Of a stretch of 64,000 bases of DNA, positions 32,555 through 43,800 are shown in pieces; position 1 is the first letter of the stretch; each line of letters opens with the position of its first letter. The position numbers and the translations under genes are program-made. The stretch covers positions 28,528,977-28,592,976 of the forward strand of contig OX235271.1 in NCBI GenBank assembly GCA_944472155.2, read 5' to 3'. Under the pieces are notes generated by a model. That model saw only the letters and a list, made by a program, of their open reading frames with translations. It did not search any database and was not told where the DNA came from. The DNA comes from Trichobilharzia szidati. Taxonomy: Eukaryota; Platyhelminthes; Trematoda; Strigeidida; Schistosomatidae.

Positions 32555-33863
32555 TAGTTGGCCCAAGCTTCAGTCTTCAGACCCTGAACTGGCCCTGATT
32601 TACGAACGTGTTCGAGGTGGAGGCGAACGACCAACAGCCCAGGAAATAAGTAAGCTTGGATGGGAAACTCGGTGTTTGTGGGCTCTGTGGGACAATTTGA
32701 AAATTGTCGATAACATCCTTTACTACCAAAATGGGCCCACTTATACTCGCCGCGTTGTGGCACCACAGTCGGCACTACCCACGGTACTGTTGTCATTACA
32801 CCAGCAGTTAGGCCACGCGGGCTCAGGTAAGATGATAGAAGCAGCTAAAAGGCGTTATTGGTGGCCTCATCAAAGAAAGGATATCGTAGATTTCTGTGAC
32901 TCCTGCGAGGTATGCCAAACCATTAAGGCTCCACACAAATATAATAGGGCACCCTTAGAACCCATTATAACTGGCCATCCAAATGACTTAGTGCAAATAG
33001 ACTTGGTTGGTCCTCTCCCAGTAACCTCTAGAAATAATAACTATATATTAGTCATGGTAGACCATTTTACCAAATGGTGCGAGGCTATCGCGATTCCTCA
33101 AATTGATGCTGTAACCATCGCAGAATCAATTTTCGACCACTGGGTCAGCCGTTGGGGGGCACCACTTCAGCTACATTCAGATCGAGGATCCAACTTTGAA
33201 AGTATCGTTGTTAGTGAACTCTGTCGCATAATGGGTATTCGTAAAACACGCACTACAGCATACCACCCACAAGGAAATGGTTTGGTTGAACGCACTAATC
33301 GGACACTAAAATCACTTCTGCAGGCATTTGTAGATCAAAACAACCCTCGGGAATGGGACAGATCTCTCTCGCAGTGCTTAGTGGCGTACAGAGCAAGCAT
33401 TCACAAAGCTACGCGTCAAACGCCTCACTATATGATTACCGGAAGAGAACTCCGGTTGCCAGTTGACTTAACTTCAAACACACTAGGAGATGACACGCTG
33501 TTAGCATCAGAACACGTTATCAAACTGAGACGTAACCTAAACAAGGTACACCAGATGACTAGGGATATACTTCAAACAAATCAGAGGTACCAGAAGGAAT
33601 ACTACGACAGGAAAGCACATGGATCACCCGTGGAGCCGGGAGACAAGGTAATGTTACTAAAGGAGGCACCGCCTTAAGGGAAAGCTCTTAAATTCCATAA
33701 ACGTTGGAATGGACCATTTACGGTAGTAGAGGTACTTAGTGACTGCACATGTAGGATCCAGGGTCCCAATGCCGCTCATAGTCTAGTCACACATTTTAAT
33801 AGACTGAAACCTTTTCGGCAACAAGCCTTAGTTCAGACAAGTCCCGCACTAACAGCCGCCTAG
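32555..33863 (+). pseudogene. gypsy integrase and pol C-terminus (3' part of split pol), one stop
   Basis: Homology resumes directly at the target duplication (32555) and runs in one frame to TAG at 33861-33863, with one premature TAA at 33675-33677. Counting from Met at 32676, the zinc finger has H42, H47, C77 and C80. The catalytic core has Asp109 ('VQIDLVGPL'), Asp169 ('HSDRGSNF') and Glu205 ('GLVERTNRT'), spaced D-x35-E as expected. After the stop the frame still encodes a chromodomain-less C-terminal tail with 'RWNGPFTVVEV'. Integrase joins the DNA copy to the chromosome. Only the stop and the LINE insertion are disabling. Confidence 0.88.
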
Positions 33864-33884
33864 CACTGTGGACAGTGCTCCTAT

Positions 33885-33895
33885 AGGAGAGGGGG
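33885..33895 (+). promoter_or_regulatory. gypsy polypurine tract
   Basis: AGGAGAGGGGG followed by TAG lies directly before the 3' LTR at 33899. This is the expected position and composition for the plus-strand primer of reverse transcription. Confidence 0.8.
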
Positions 33896-33898
33896 TAG

Positions 33899-34179
33899 TG
33901 TAAGGCCTGGTAAGTAAGCGGTTTTCTAGTGTTTAAACTGCATGTTTATCTAATTTCAGGTTGGCCACGTAGCGTACAGGGATTGGTCGCCCAAGACGAC
34001 GCAACGGATGACCAATAGGAGGGCTCTTCCCCTCTCCCCTAATTATATTATGATTGGTTGTAAATAAACTCCTTGACCTTGAGTCTTCGTTCTTACTAGC
34101 ACGCGGCACTTGTGTGATCACCCTGCTAACGTGCGCTTTGCTCTCTGTTTCAGATCATTGCTTGACGATTGGCCCTACA
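33899..34179 (+). repeat. gypsy 3' LTR
   Basis: 281 bp, TGTAAGGCC...CCCTACA, two differences from the 5' LTR. The near identity indicates recent insertion. It ends 574 bp before the start codon of the UCP4-type gene and points the same way. Confidence 0.93.
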
Positions 34180-34183
34180 CCAC

Positions 34184-34753
34184 TCTCTAGATTATACATA
34201 TGAGCGTTTGCTATACTGCGCGCAAAAATATCTCGCGATAGCTTTTATAACCACTAAATGTTAACATTATTACGCTTGACTAAAGTTAATTGACCAGAGC
34301 AAACGGTCAACCTAATAACTTTGACAATCATGATTTCGCTGTGTATTGTGTGAACATATCAACCATCTGTATTCTCGCCAAAACAAGCAACATCAACACC
34401 TCAAGCTAACACAGTGATCAACTACGCTTCTCAACAGCATTCTATTTCTGCAGCTAAGAAGCACGTACCAACCTACTGTTTTGATAAGTGGTCACTCGAA
34501 GGTCACGCGTCTGATGTACAGTTTCTCATAAACCAGCTTCAGGTCGCAACTTCAAATCGCTGCGTTACTGAGGATGTCAACAGTGTTTTCGATTGTGGTT
34601 TGAAGTTATCTGCTCGAAAACCCTATACATTGTCCGCAATTATTTCCAAAATGTCTTTTGACCTGTTTCTCGGCCAATATTCCCCCTCTTTTGTTCGCTA
34701 ACTATCTCCAAGCTATCTGAAAATAATAAAGTTTCAGTTGGTTCACTTATAAT
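34184..34753 (+). other. upstream region of the UCP4-type gene
   Basis: The stretch between the gypsy target duplication and the carrier start codon. It should hold the carrier promoter and 5' UTR. It also contains an open frame (34357-34701, listed separately), and 'aataataaag' near 34726 that could serve as a polyadenylation signal for an upstream transcript. No clear TATA box was recognised. Confidence 0.4.
34357..34704 (+). CDS. unidentified open frame upstream of UCP4
   Basis: An open frame of about 115 codons (no ATG at its start; the first potential alternative start is GTG at 34414) ending in TAA at about 34699-34701. The peptide contains 'HVPTYCFDKWSLEGH' and 'KPYTLSAIISKMSFD'. It is followed 20-30 bases later by an aataaa-like signal. 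It could be the last exon of a gene whose other exons lie left of the gypsy element, an old mobile-element fragment, or chance. No acceptor with a good pyrimidine tract was found. Confidence 0.25.
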
Positions 34754-34859
34754 ATGGCTCAAAGCCAAATTGGATCGATAATAGATGTAGCGAAAACAAA
34801 TTATCCGTCAACCCTAAGGTTTTGCATGTGCTGCTCCGCTGCGTTTGTTTCTGAAACGA
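34754..34859 (+). CDS. UCP4: UCP4 exon 1
   Basis: ATG plus 35 codons and one base, up to donor GTGAGT at 34860. It encodes the N-terminus and the first half of helix 1 ('CMCCSAAFVSET'). Intron 1 is only 39 bp (34860-34898). Confidence 0.85.
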
Positions 34860-37800
34860 GTGAGTGATGCCTACCAATATACCATTTACCACCTTTAGTC
34901 ACCTACCCACTCGACATATTGAAGACTCGAATTCAGGTTTACGGAGAATTGCAGTCCTCATCATATCCTGGAGTTTATAAAATTTGTGCATCAGTTATCA
35001 AGAATGAAGGACTGTTTCAGCTGTGGCAGGGTTTGTCACCTGCTCTCTTTAGACATATTAGTAAGTACTGCTGTGTTTTTCTTAGTTTATGACTTTGCTT
35101 TTGAAATGGGTCAGATATCTGCACATAAAATGTGTTAAGCTCTTGCTGCTTCTGTTATTTCGATAAGCTATGCTCACAACTTTGTTGTTATCCGTAGTAG
35201 ACACACTTCGAATCTTTCGAATGAAACATTGTCAGAATTATTGGTAGAGATATCTGCTGATGACTAGCTAGCTATTCATCAGTATGCCTACTAGCAAAGC
35301 CGAAATTTCTGTGTTGTTATTTCCGAAATGCACACAAGGTTTCTTGGAATTTCGGAGAAGTTAATGCACATTCTAACACTGTATTTGTTTAAATCTCAGT
35401 GGTATTGATATGTTGCGTTCATTATACTGGTCTGAACTTCGGAGAAATAATCAAGACTAACACGCTAGAGTTATACTTAAATGACCGATCACATATTGTG
35501 TGTAAACTCTTTCAATCACGCTTAACACATTTGATTGAACAGAGTTATTGGTATTCATCTCCCATTTTTACTGTCTATATCTAGGTGAATCGTTGCTCAG
35601 TATATTGTTTCTTCGATGGGTAGTGATTAATTGATTAAAGTAAATGTACCCTACCTCCAGTTCAAAAGACTGACTAATGAACAAAGAACATTCTTTTTGA
35701 TAAATTCGTCATCAGATTGTATGACCATAGGACCATAATAATCAGATAATTATTATTGTTATCAACAACACTAATGTTTTAAGTTACGTTGAGTCAGTAG
35801 CATCGATAGATTACATTTCGAAAGCTTCGGTTACAGATAATAAGCATCGGTATAATACTAAAGTGATTATCAGATAACTTGGGGAAAGTAACATGATTTA
35901 TGAATTTAGAAGACAAGCGGAGAAAATCTTCTCCATCGACAAAATCATCTCCAGAGGCTGTACAGTCGTATTTATACTTACCAAAAATCTATAATCTGTC
36001 TGTCTCTCTGTCTGGATTCAACATAGAACTTGGCACCGAAGTGCAGCAGTTCGAGTTGCCAATCGAGATGACAATCTATAATAGTCTACTATTGAGTAAT
36101 AGGGGGTAACATAATTGATATAATTACTCAGAAGTGGCTTTAGAAGTAAAAAATAAAAGTTGTAAATTACGTGGTACTCAACTGCTGCTGCTGCTGGTGG
36201 ATTCAACATAGAACTTGGCACCGAAGTGCAGCAGTTCGAGTTGCCACGTTCCAAATAGCACACAAAGGTAGACCAGAAAATGAGAGAAGAGAATCAATAG
36301 AATTTAGATAAGTATAAGAGTGAAACAGAATGAGTAATGGTAGAAAGGAGTATGAAGGTTAAAGAGACTGAATACATCTGCTTAAGCCATTGACAACGAT
36401 TTTAAGCCATGTCACCTATTGTCTCCAGCCATTGATTCTTAGAGTCCCGAGGGTGGGCACAAACCCGGAAGTCTGCATCTCCCTACCTGACTCAGTTTAA
36501 CTGTCAAGGATTTCATGGATTGATGAGGTCATGTTTTTGTTTGGCCACCATTTATTACTCTTTTCCAACCTGCACCTATATCAGCTAGTAATGCCCGTCC
36601 GTCGGGGGAGACGATGGTTAGGCATACGCAGCACGTGACCTAACCATCTCAATTTATGTAACTTCATAGCCTCTTCTATTGATTTTCCCTCTTTGCCCAA
36701 CACTCTACGCCTAACGTCAACATTACTTACCTTATTATACCACCTAACGCGAGAAAGAGATCGTAAACATCTGTCGTCAAAAACAGACAATCTCTTCATG
36801 TCTTCCGCTCTCAATGGCCACGTCTCACCGCCATAGAGAAGGACGGAGCGAACTGCTGAGCAGTACACACGTCCCTTGGTTGACAGCCGGATGTCACGCC
36901 TACGCCAGAGACGGTGTAAGTTAGCGAAAGCAGCCCGAGCTTTCTGGATCCGTGCTGTGATTTCGTCACCGCAAACTAAAAGTAAAATTGAAATTTTAAA
37001 TTTAAAAAATTATTTGCGTTTACTTTAATAATTAATTAACTATTATCACTCTCATATGTTCCTATTGTACATCTTCACATCCTATTCACATTTGTTAAAT
37101 CGACACTCAACTACCTTTATTCTCACGCAACAGCAATGTTAACCTTATCAAATTTCTAACTTTTTGCTGTTGAGTACCACGTAATTTACAACTTTTATTT
37201 TTTACTTCTAAAGCCACTTCTGAGTAATTATATCAATTATGTTACCCCCTATTACTCAATAATAGACTACTATAGATTTTTGGTAAGTATAAATACGACT
37301 GTACAACCTCTAAAGATAACGCTGTCGATAAAGAAAATTCTCTTCGCTGAATTGTCTTTTGTTTTCTTCATGACTCAATGAGTATTTTCGGTGATCTATG
37401 AATTTATAGATCCCACAACAGGACAGGGATGAACTGCTTATTTTGAAAGCAGTGCTCTAGTTGATTTAAGTTAATTGAAATGGTCTATGGTTTTTGGAGT
37501 GTTCTATATCTAGAGGCCTTTAGTTTCAGAACTACAATTGGTTGTGTGGGAAGTATAGGTTTGAGCTTACTGGAATTAAACGTTCTTTGAATCAAATCTC
37601 TAAACTAGTTCGTTATTATTTCATCACATTCTATACAGAGGCTTATTCTGAACAGATCTAGAAAAATCGTTTCCTACTCTCTTGATCATGTGTTTAGTGG
37701 TGAACTTTTCAAGGTACTTTTACTTTACTTTACTTCGGCTATCTCCTACGGGAGGATGAGCCGGCTTCATGAACATCTCGAATCATCGCTGCCCAGGCGC

Positions 37801-40800
37801 GGCGATCTGATGAAGAGAGTTCATGAAGTTTCATGGGAATTCGGTACGAGTGATGTCCCCAGAATCGCTCGGCCTTTTGTTTGAGAGTGCAGCTCTAGCC
37901 TTTACACAACCAAGTGTGACCTGCAAGGCAGTAGGAGTGGAGTAGGGAGTCCACTATCCATTGTCAGCCGGTGACCGGAGTTCCGTTCATACGGCTTTTT
38001 GAATGGGGCCAGACATCCAGGACATCCAACAAGCCCTTTGTCCATACGTTTGCCGGTGAGCTCCAGTGAGCTTCATACGCCAGTCGTTGGAGGTTTGGAA
38101 TTAGGGTTTAGCCATCTCCCCTAGACTGTCATCCAATGGACAGTCAACCCGGTTAAGAGCTCTGGGCATCCGCTTTCGCCCTCTCACTTTGGTGAAAAAC
38201 ACCTCCGCCACGTGAAGGCAGTGAGTAGGACTTCCTCAGGAGAGGCTATGTAAGACACCCGGTTATATGGGAGCATTTGAAGAGGTGTGCGGAGGGGTGG
38301 CCAACCCGCAGCGCAAGGCACCCACCCCCGACCATCCTGAGGCTTTGGAGGTATCTGTTTTCAATTAACGCGTCGTATACAACCTTGAATTTGTCTTCAA
38401 TGCCATCTCAGATAAACAGCTCTGACCCTGTAGCTGAGGTTCTTTACCAAATTTCTTTTGTACCAGACGAACAAAGCTTTAAAAATGCGTATATTGACTG
38501 GTTCAAGTACTTTTTTATGCGAATTTCTTTTTTACTGCCGTCCGATCTCCTTATCAGTAGGACGTCTAAAAAGGCAATTTTACTTTGGGATTCTTCTTCA
38601 CACGTGAATTTGATAGTTACATGTGTTTCATTGAATTAAAGTATTACTTTCCTGTCGAAATCACTTTCAAAAAAGATGTCAGCAAAGTGGACACTTCCAT
38701 TCCGATTATCCCGATCATCATATTGATCGACTTTACGGGATATTAGTATTCAGTGATGAGAATTCGAAGCATTCACTAAAGCGTTTGCTATTAACTAAAC
38801 TTAGTTCCTTAACAAGTCATTAGTTCATGTCATCTAACCGTACTACTTCCGAATCTTTAACTTTGTCTTATCAGGAATAATCTGTCGATAAAGCAATACA
38901 GTTCCTGAAATACATATAGAAATATTACGGTGTATACTAGTTTAATTTGAATGGAGGATGCTTGTTAGTACTTTAAATGAAGTGAAGGGCAAGTGGTTCG
39001 TGTATAAGAGCAATTATTCAGGTATGTGGATGAACTCGTCGAAAAGAAATTTTTCACTGAACTACTTAACATTTTCTTTTTATTTGATTAATGTGCCAAC
39101 AGCAACCCTAGTATATAGCTATGTAAATGTACTGTAGACTTTAAGAGAATCTAAAATAGATGAGCCATTTAAAAACACGTGCTTCATTGCTGTCTGACTT
39201 GCAGAAATTATGGTTCTAATGACTTGGTTGAAAAAAGATAAAAGAAAAGGATACCACAACTAATTAATAGAATTTAACTCTTAAACGTGGTTACCATCAT
39301 CATCACGTGGTTCATCATACAAGATCTAAAGTAAAAGCTAAAGATGTTATGAAGTCATTCAAAAGATATAGGATTATGAATGAACTAGTATTCGGACGCA
39401 TTCTAATGTATTTGAATAGTGTAGCAATATGTCTTACATCTTCAGGCGTAATGTGCTGTCTTAAATTGACTGAAATGTTTTGGCTTTATTGATATGTGTA
39501 AAACTTGGGCACTGTGGTAGTAAGTAATTCCATATTAGTTTGTTTATTAGGTATATCACACAGTGAAGCAGCATTATTTATTGGATGATGTTTCGAACAA
39601 AATTTATCGTGGTTCATAATCATATCAATTGTAATCACACAACTTTGACACTTGAGTTTTATAGCTTTCTTTGTTCTCTCCTATTTGTCGTATGGGTAGT
39701 AGAATTTTCCAGATATCTGGGACAGGTGATGAATCATTCCTATTACTCGTATTTGCAGTTGATTCGATAAACAAGGCTTCTGTTATCAATCTCTCCCTAT
39801 TCCTTGTGACATTAGATTTTAAAACTGTCATCCTATCCCATCCTATTGTATGGTTGTGTGTGACTGCATGCAGTGAGTGCTATAGCTGAACTATTCTCTA
39901 GATTTCTTATCTTATTCGGGTCAACTAATCTAGATTTCGCTGCTAGGTTTTTATGCTCGGCTAGTCTGACTGACTGCACCTGTTCTACTACTTCGACCTA
40001 TGTATTTGACCTGACAATCATTGCAGGGTAATAGATAAACTAAACTGTTTTGCTTTAAATCAACTGCAAATACGTTCAATGGAATGGTTCAACACCAGTC
40101 CCAGATATCTGGAAAATCATACTACCCCAACGACGACAAATAGGAGAGAACAAAGAAAGCTATAAAACTCAAGTGTCAAAGTTGTGTGATTACAATTGAT
40201 ATGATTATGAACCACGATAAATTTTGTTCGAAACATCATCCAATAAATAATGCTGCTTCACTGTGTAATATATCTAATAAACAAACTAATATGCAGTTTT
40301 GGCTTTAATTCACCCACCTTTCATTTTCAAATTCTTTAGTCCTTCTTGATACAGTCAGTAAATGTCATGCTTTTTGGGTATGGCCTGTTTTTTATTCCTT
40401 CACGTTCCCAGTGGAACATAGGGCTTCAAGCTAGAGACTACCAGTCCTATTAATGGCTTAGCGAGGTAAAGAAGTGCGTTGGCACAGCGGTAGAATGCTC
40501 GCCAACCACGCAGGTGGTTCAGGGTTCTGTCTGTCTGTCTGTTTTCGGTCCCCAACCGACGCACTCCTTTACCTCGCTAAGCCAGCAGTAAGACTGGTTA
40601 AGAGGGAAGGTTGAGCATGAGGCTAGCAACCCCCATCCCGTGAAAATGAATACCACTGCTACCGAAACTTCATGTCTCTAGCTTGAAGCCCTATGTTCCA
40701 CTGGGTATGACCTGTATACCCATGTAATTCATAAACCTCCCTGGGTACAACAACAAAATAGGATGGGATTATTTAATAACAGTAAAAAGTTATATATATA

Positions 40801-43800
40801 TATTGTATAGGTGATCTTAAAGGTTGGTCATAGAATCCTTTGCCCATTTCACTAATAGTTAACACTTCAGAGCAACGATGTGACACTAATTGTAGATATA
40901 AGAGAAGAAGTAGAACCATATAAATCACGACAGAAAGTTCAGTGAATACATTGATATGATTATGGGCAATAAATTGTATTCATAAAGTCATCCAGTAGAT
41001 AATATTGTTTCAATCAATGCTTGATATATTCAATAAACAAATTAATATAGAATAACATGTGACCACAGTGTTGAAGTTTCACACATTCATTAGTTTGATT
41101 ACATTTCGTTGACATATTGCATCACGCATGACGTTCCAGCACATATTTTAATAGAAATTTATTAAAACGCTATTTTCAGAGCGAACATAATACTATGAAT
41201 GCTGGCTTTCAGCAAGTTTATGTAACATGTTTTTCATAGTAACCTGGTGAAAGTTATAGTTGTTCTAGTCAGTTATTTATTATCTTTTTAAATGTTGTCC
41301 TATTTCTAAAAAATTTTCGTGCATACAAAGAAGAATCACTTGTGGTGCACGCACTTTAGGGTTTTTTGCCCTTGTGATTAATGCTTCTTAGTGTTCCACC
41401 ATTTTGCAGTGTGGCTCTTATCAGCTAACTACGGCATTGATTTCATTAAAAATAAAGAAAGGTAGGAACAGATAGGCTTTTTAAAGTATACTCATTGAGA
41501 AATTTTCTGTCAATGTAATTGTCTATCTGTCTGTTTTCGACATAGAACTTTGCACAAATGTGCGGCAGTTCAAGTCACCACACTCCATATAGCACACAAA
41601 GCAAGAGAAGAAAATAAGAGAAATGCATATTAGAGACAGAAAACAGAGGTGTGAGACAAAGGAATAGTAATAACGAATAACAATATAGTTTCATTGGAAA
41701 TCATAAGTCACAAGGAGTGGATGCATCTGCATCACCCATTGATAACGATTTTGAGCCATGTCACCAATTGCTTCCAACCATTGGTTTTTATCGTCCCGAG
41801 GACCTCAACCAGGAAGTTTACACCTTCCTACGTGGCCTAGACTAACTGTTGTAGATTTCATTGACTGGTGCCATGTTTTTGTTTGACTGCCGCCAGCTCT
41901 CTTCCAGCCTGACCCTATATCAGCTAACATTGCCCGTTGGTCGAGGAAGGCGATGACTAGACATACGTAACACATGTCCTAACCATCTCAGTCGATGTAA
42001 TTTCACAGTCTCGTCGATTGATTTCCCCTCCCTCCTTACCTAGCGCTCGACTGAAGCCTAACCTCAATATTGCTCACCTTATTATACCACTTCACATGGG
42101 AGATAGAACGCAGACACCTACGATCGAAGACAACTAGTCTTTTCATGTCTTCCGTTCTCAATGGCCAGGTCTCGCTCACAGCCATAAAGGAGGACGGAGC
42201 AAACTGATGAGCAGTACACTCACCCTTTGGTCGATAGTGGGATATCGCGTCTATGCCGGAGACGGCGTAAACTGGCATATGCGAAACTAGCCCTCTGTAT
42301 TCGTGCTGAAATGTCATCAGAGATCAACCCGTTGGGGCTGATGGTACTTCCCAAGTGATTGAAGCGGTCAACGTGCTCTACCACTTCACTTCCTATTTCT
42401 AATCTAGGAGTCGGTGTAGTCCAATCTTGTAGCATCATCTTATATTTGGCGGGAGCGAATCGCATGCCAAACAGTGGTAGATCGCAGCTCAAGGTGTTCA
42501 GAAGACTCTGCATTTTGTCAATGTTAATGTAATTAAAATCTTTAATAGCAAAAGTGACTGACGTAGAACTATGCACAAAAGTGTAGTAGTTCAAGTCGTC
42601 ACAATTCATAAAGCATACATTGAAGGTGTAAAGAAAAGAGAAATGCAGGGAAACTATAAGAAGCAGAAGTGTATGAAGGAAAAGATTGGGTGAAGAACTC
42701 AGCTTTCAACCAGTGAATAAAATATTTGAGTCTGACCCTACTTATTTCAATATTTGTAACTGGGTAGGATCGAAAGGCCTCACACGATAAGTTTAGTATA
42801 TAGCTTAGTATATGAAATATGTGTTCTGGATAATTGAATCAAAGCATATTAAGATTTAAAGAAGTGTAACCTTTTATAAACATCTACTTTTCAACTTAAA
42901 CCCAGTATTTATTGAACTGTTCATTCAATCAAATCTTCATCGATGTATACGTTCGCTAAAATTTGTTGAAGTTATTTTGACTTCCCTGTTGATTCTGTAA
43001 TACTGTAATAAACTGTAATACTTGGTCTGTGTATACACATTGGCTCCTGGTACAGACGCTTGGGCGAAGCTTTGAGATAAACATGATGTCACTTGACTGG
43101 TAATGGGACTCATGGCCTACTGGATAACACTTTGACGTATGAAACTACATGTGCTAATCTCGTGTTTCATTGGGAACACTTTCATTCACTACTGATCAGG
43201 TAAAAATATGTGACGAGTCACATATAGGACGAAATGCAAGTCGTACATAGTGCTACTAACTACAGCCGAACAATTAAATTCGCAATCTGCAAATGTATTT
43301 TCACTTAGCACACTTTCAGGTGAAATGGCAAATTAATTAGTCAACTACGAATTTGATTTATGAAACTACCAGTTCATCCAAGTAGCTAACCAGAAGTCGG
43401 GTGGTTTGAATTTAACAGGTTCTCTGAGTCTAGTCAAAATAGGTATACCGCTGATGAGCTCAGCCCTAAACGCGAGTTAAAGGGCCGTCTGGTTTGGCTA
43501 GCTGGCACTACTGGTTGATGCGTGTGTTATACAACTCCTCATCCTGATCAATCAGTAGTAATATAGTCTTACATAACTGAATAAGTAACATACAGTTTAT
43601 ATATTATAACTCTTTTTAAAAATACACAATGTACTTTGAATTATTTTGTCTAACAAATGCTTCCTTATGTGCCACTTTATTATTACCCTGTAAAATCTTA
43701 TTCTTTTATAGTCTATACTGGAGCTAGAATGCCAATTTATGAAATGATTCGTCAAGATGTCTTTCATTTACCACCAGCTAGTCATTTCACTATCAAACCA

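Larger units (their letters stand above)
22325..34183 (+). mobile_element. Ty3/gypsy LTR retrotransposon, complete but split by a LINE
   Basis: The element runs 22329-34179 and is bracketed by a 4-bp CCAC target duplication (22325-22328 and 34180-34183). Two 281-bp LTRs differ at two positions. Between them, in order on the + strand, lie gag, protease, reverse transcriptase, RNase H and integrase, then a polypurine tract just before the 3' LTR. This is the gypsy order. A 7.2-kb CR1-like LINE sits in pol between RNase H and integrase. Without that insert the element would be about 4.7 kb long. One frame change (near 24000) and one stop (33675-33677) are the only other lesions seen. Confidence 0.92.
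35061..43711 (+). other. UCP4 intron 2 (8.65 kb), repeat content
   Basis: Contains the inverted repeat 35917-37375 with a CAGA-tailed LINE inside, a dispersed repeat at 37712-38345, Penelope-like pieces at 39487-39835, 40075-40295 and 40905-41090, a palindromic SINE pair at 40390-40706, and a LINE at 41519-42609. The remaining parts (35070-35900, 38650-39480, 41100-41500, 42610-43700) show nothing I can name. Confidence 0.7.

Noticed and set aside
10790..34183. A novel reverse-transcriptase-based cellular system
   Set aside because: Every RT domain seen belongs to a recognisable BEL/Pao, Ty3/gypsy or LINE architecture with its usual partner domains, flanking repeats or tails.
38277..38639. 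120-codon open frame on the + strand
   Set aside because: Its first part lies in a dispersed repeat and the rest has no recognisable domain, splice site or composition bias; treated as chance.
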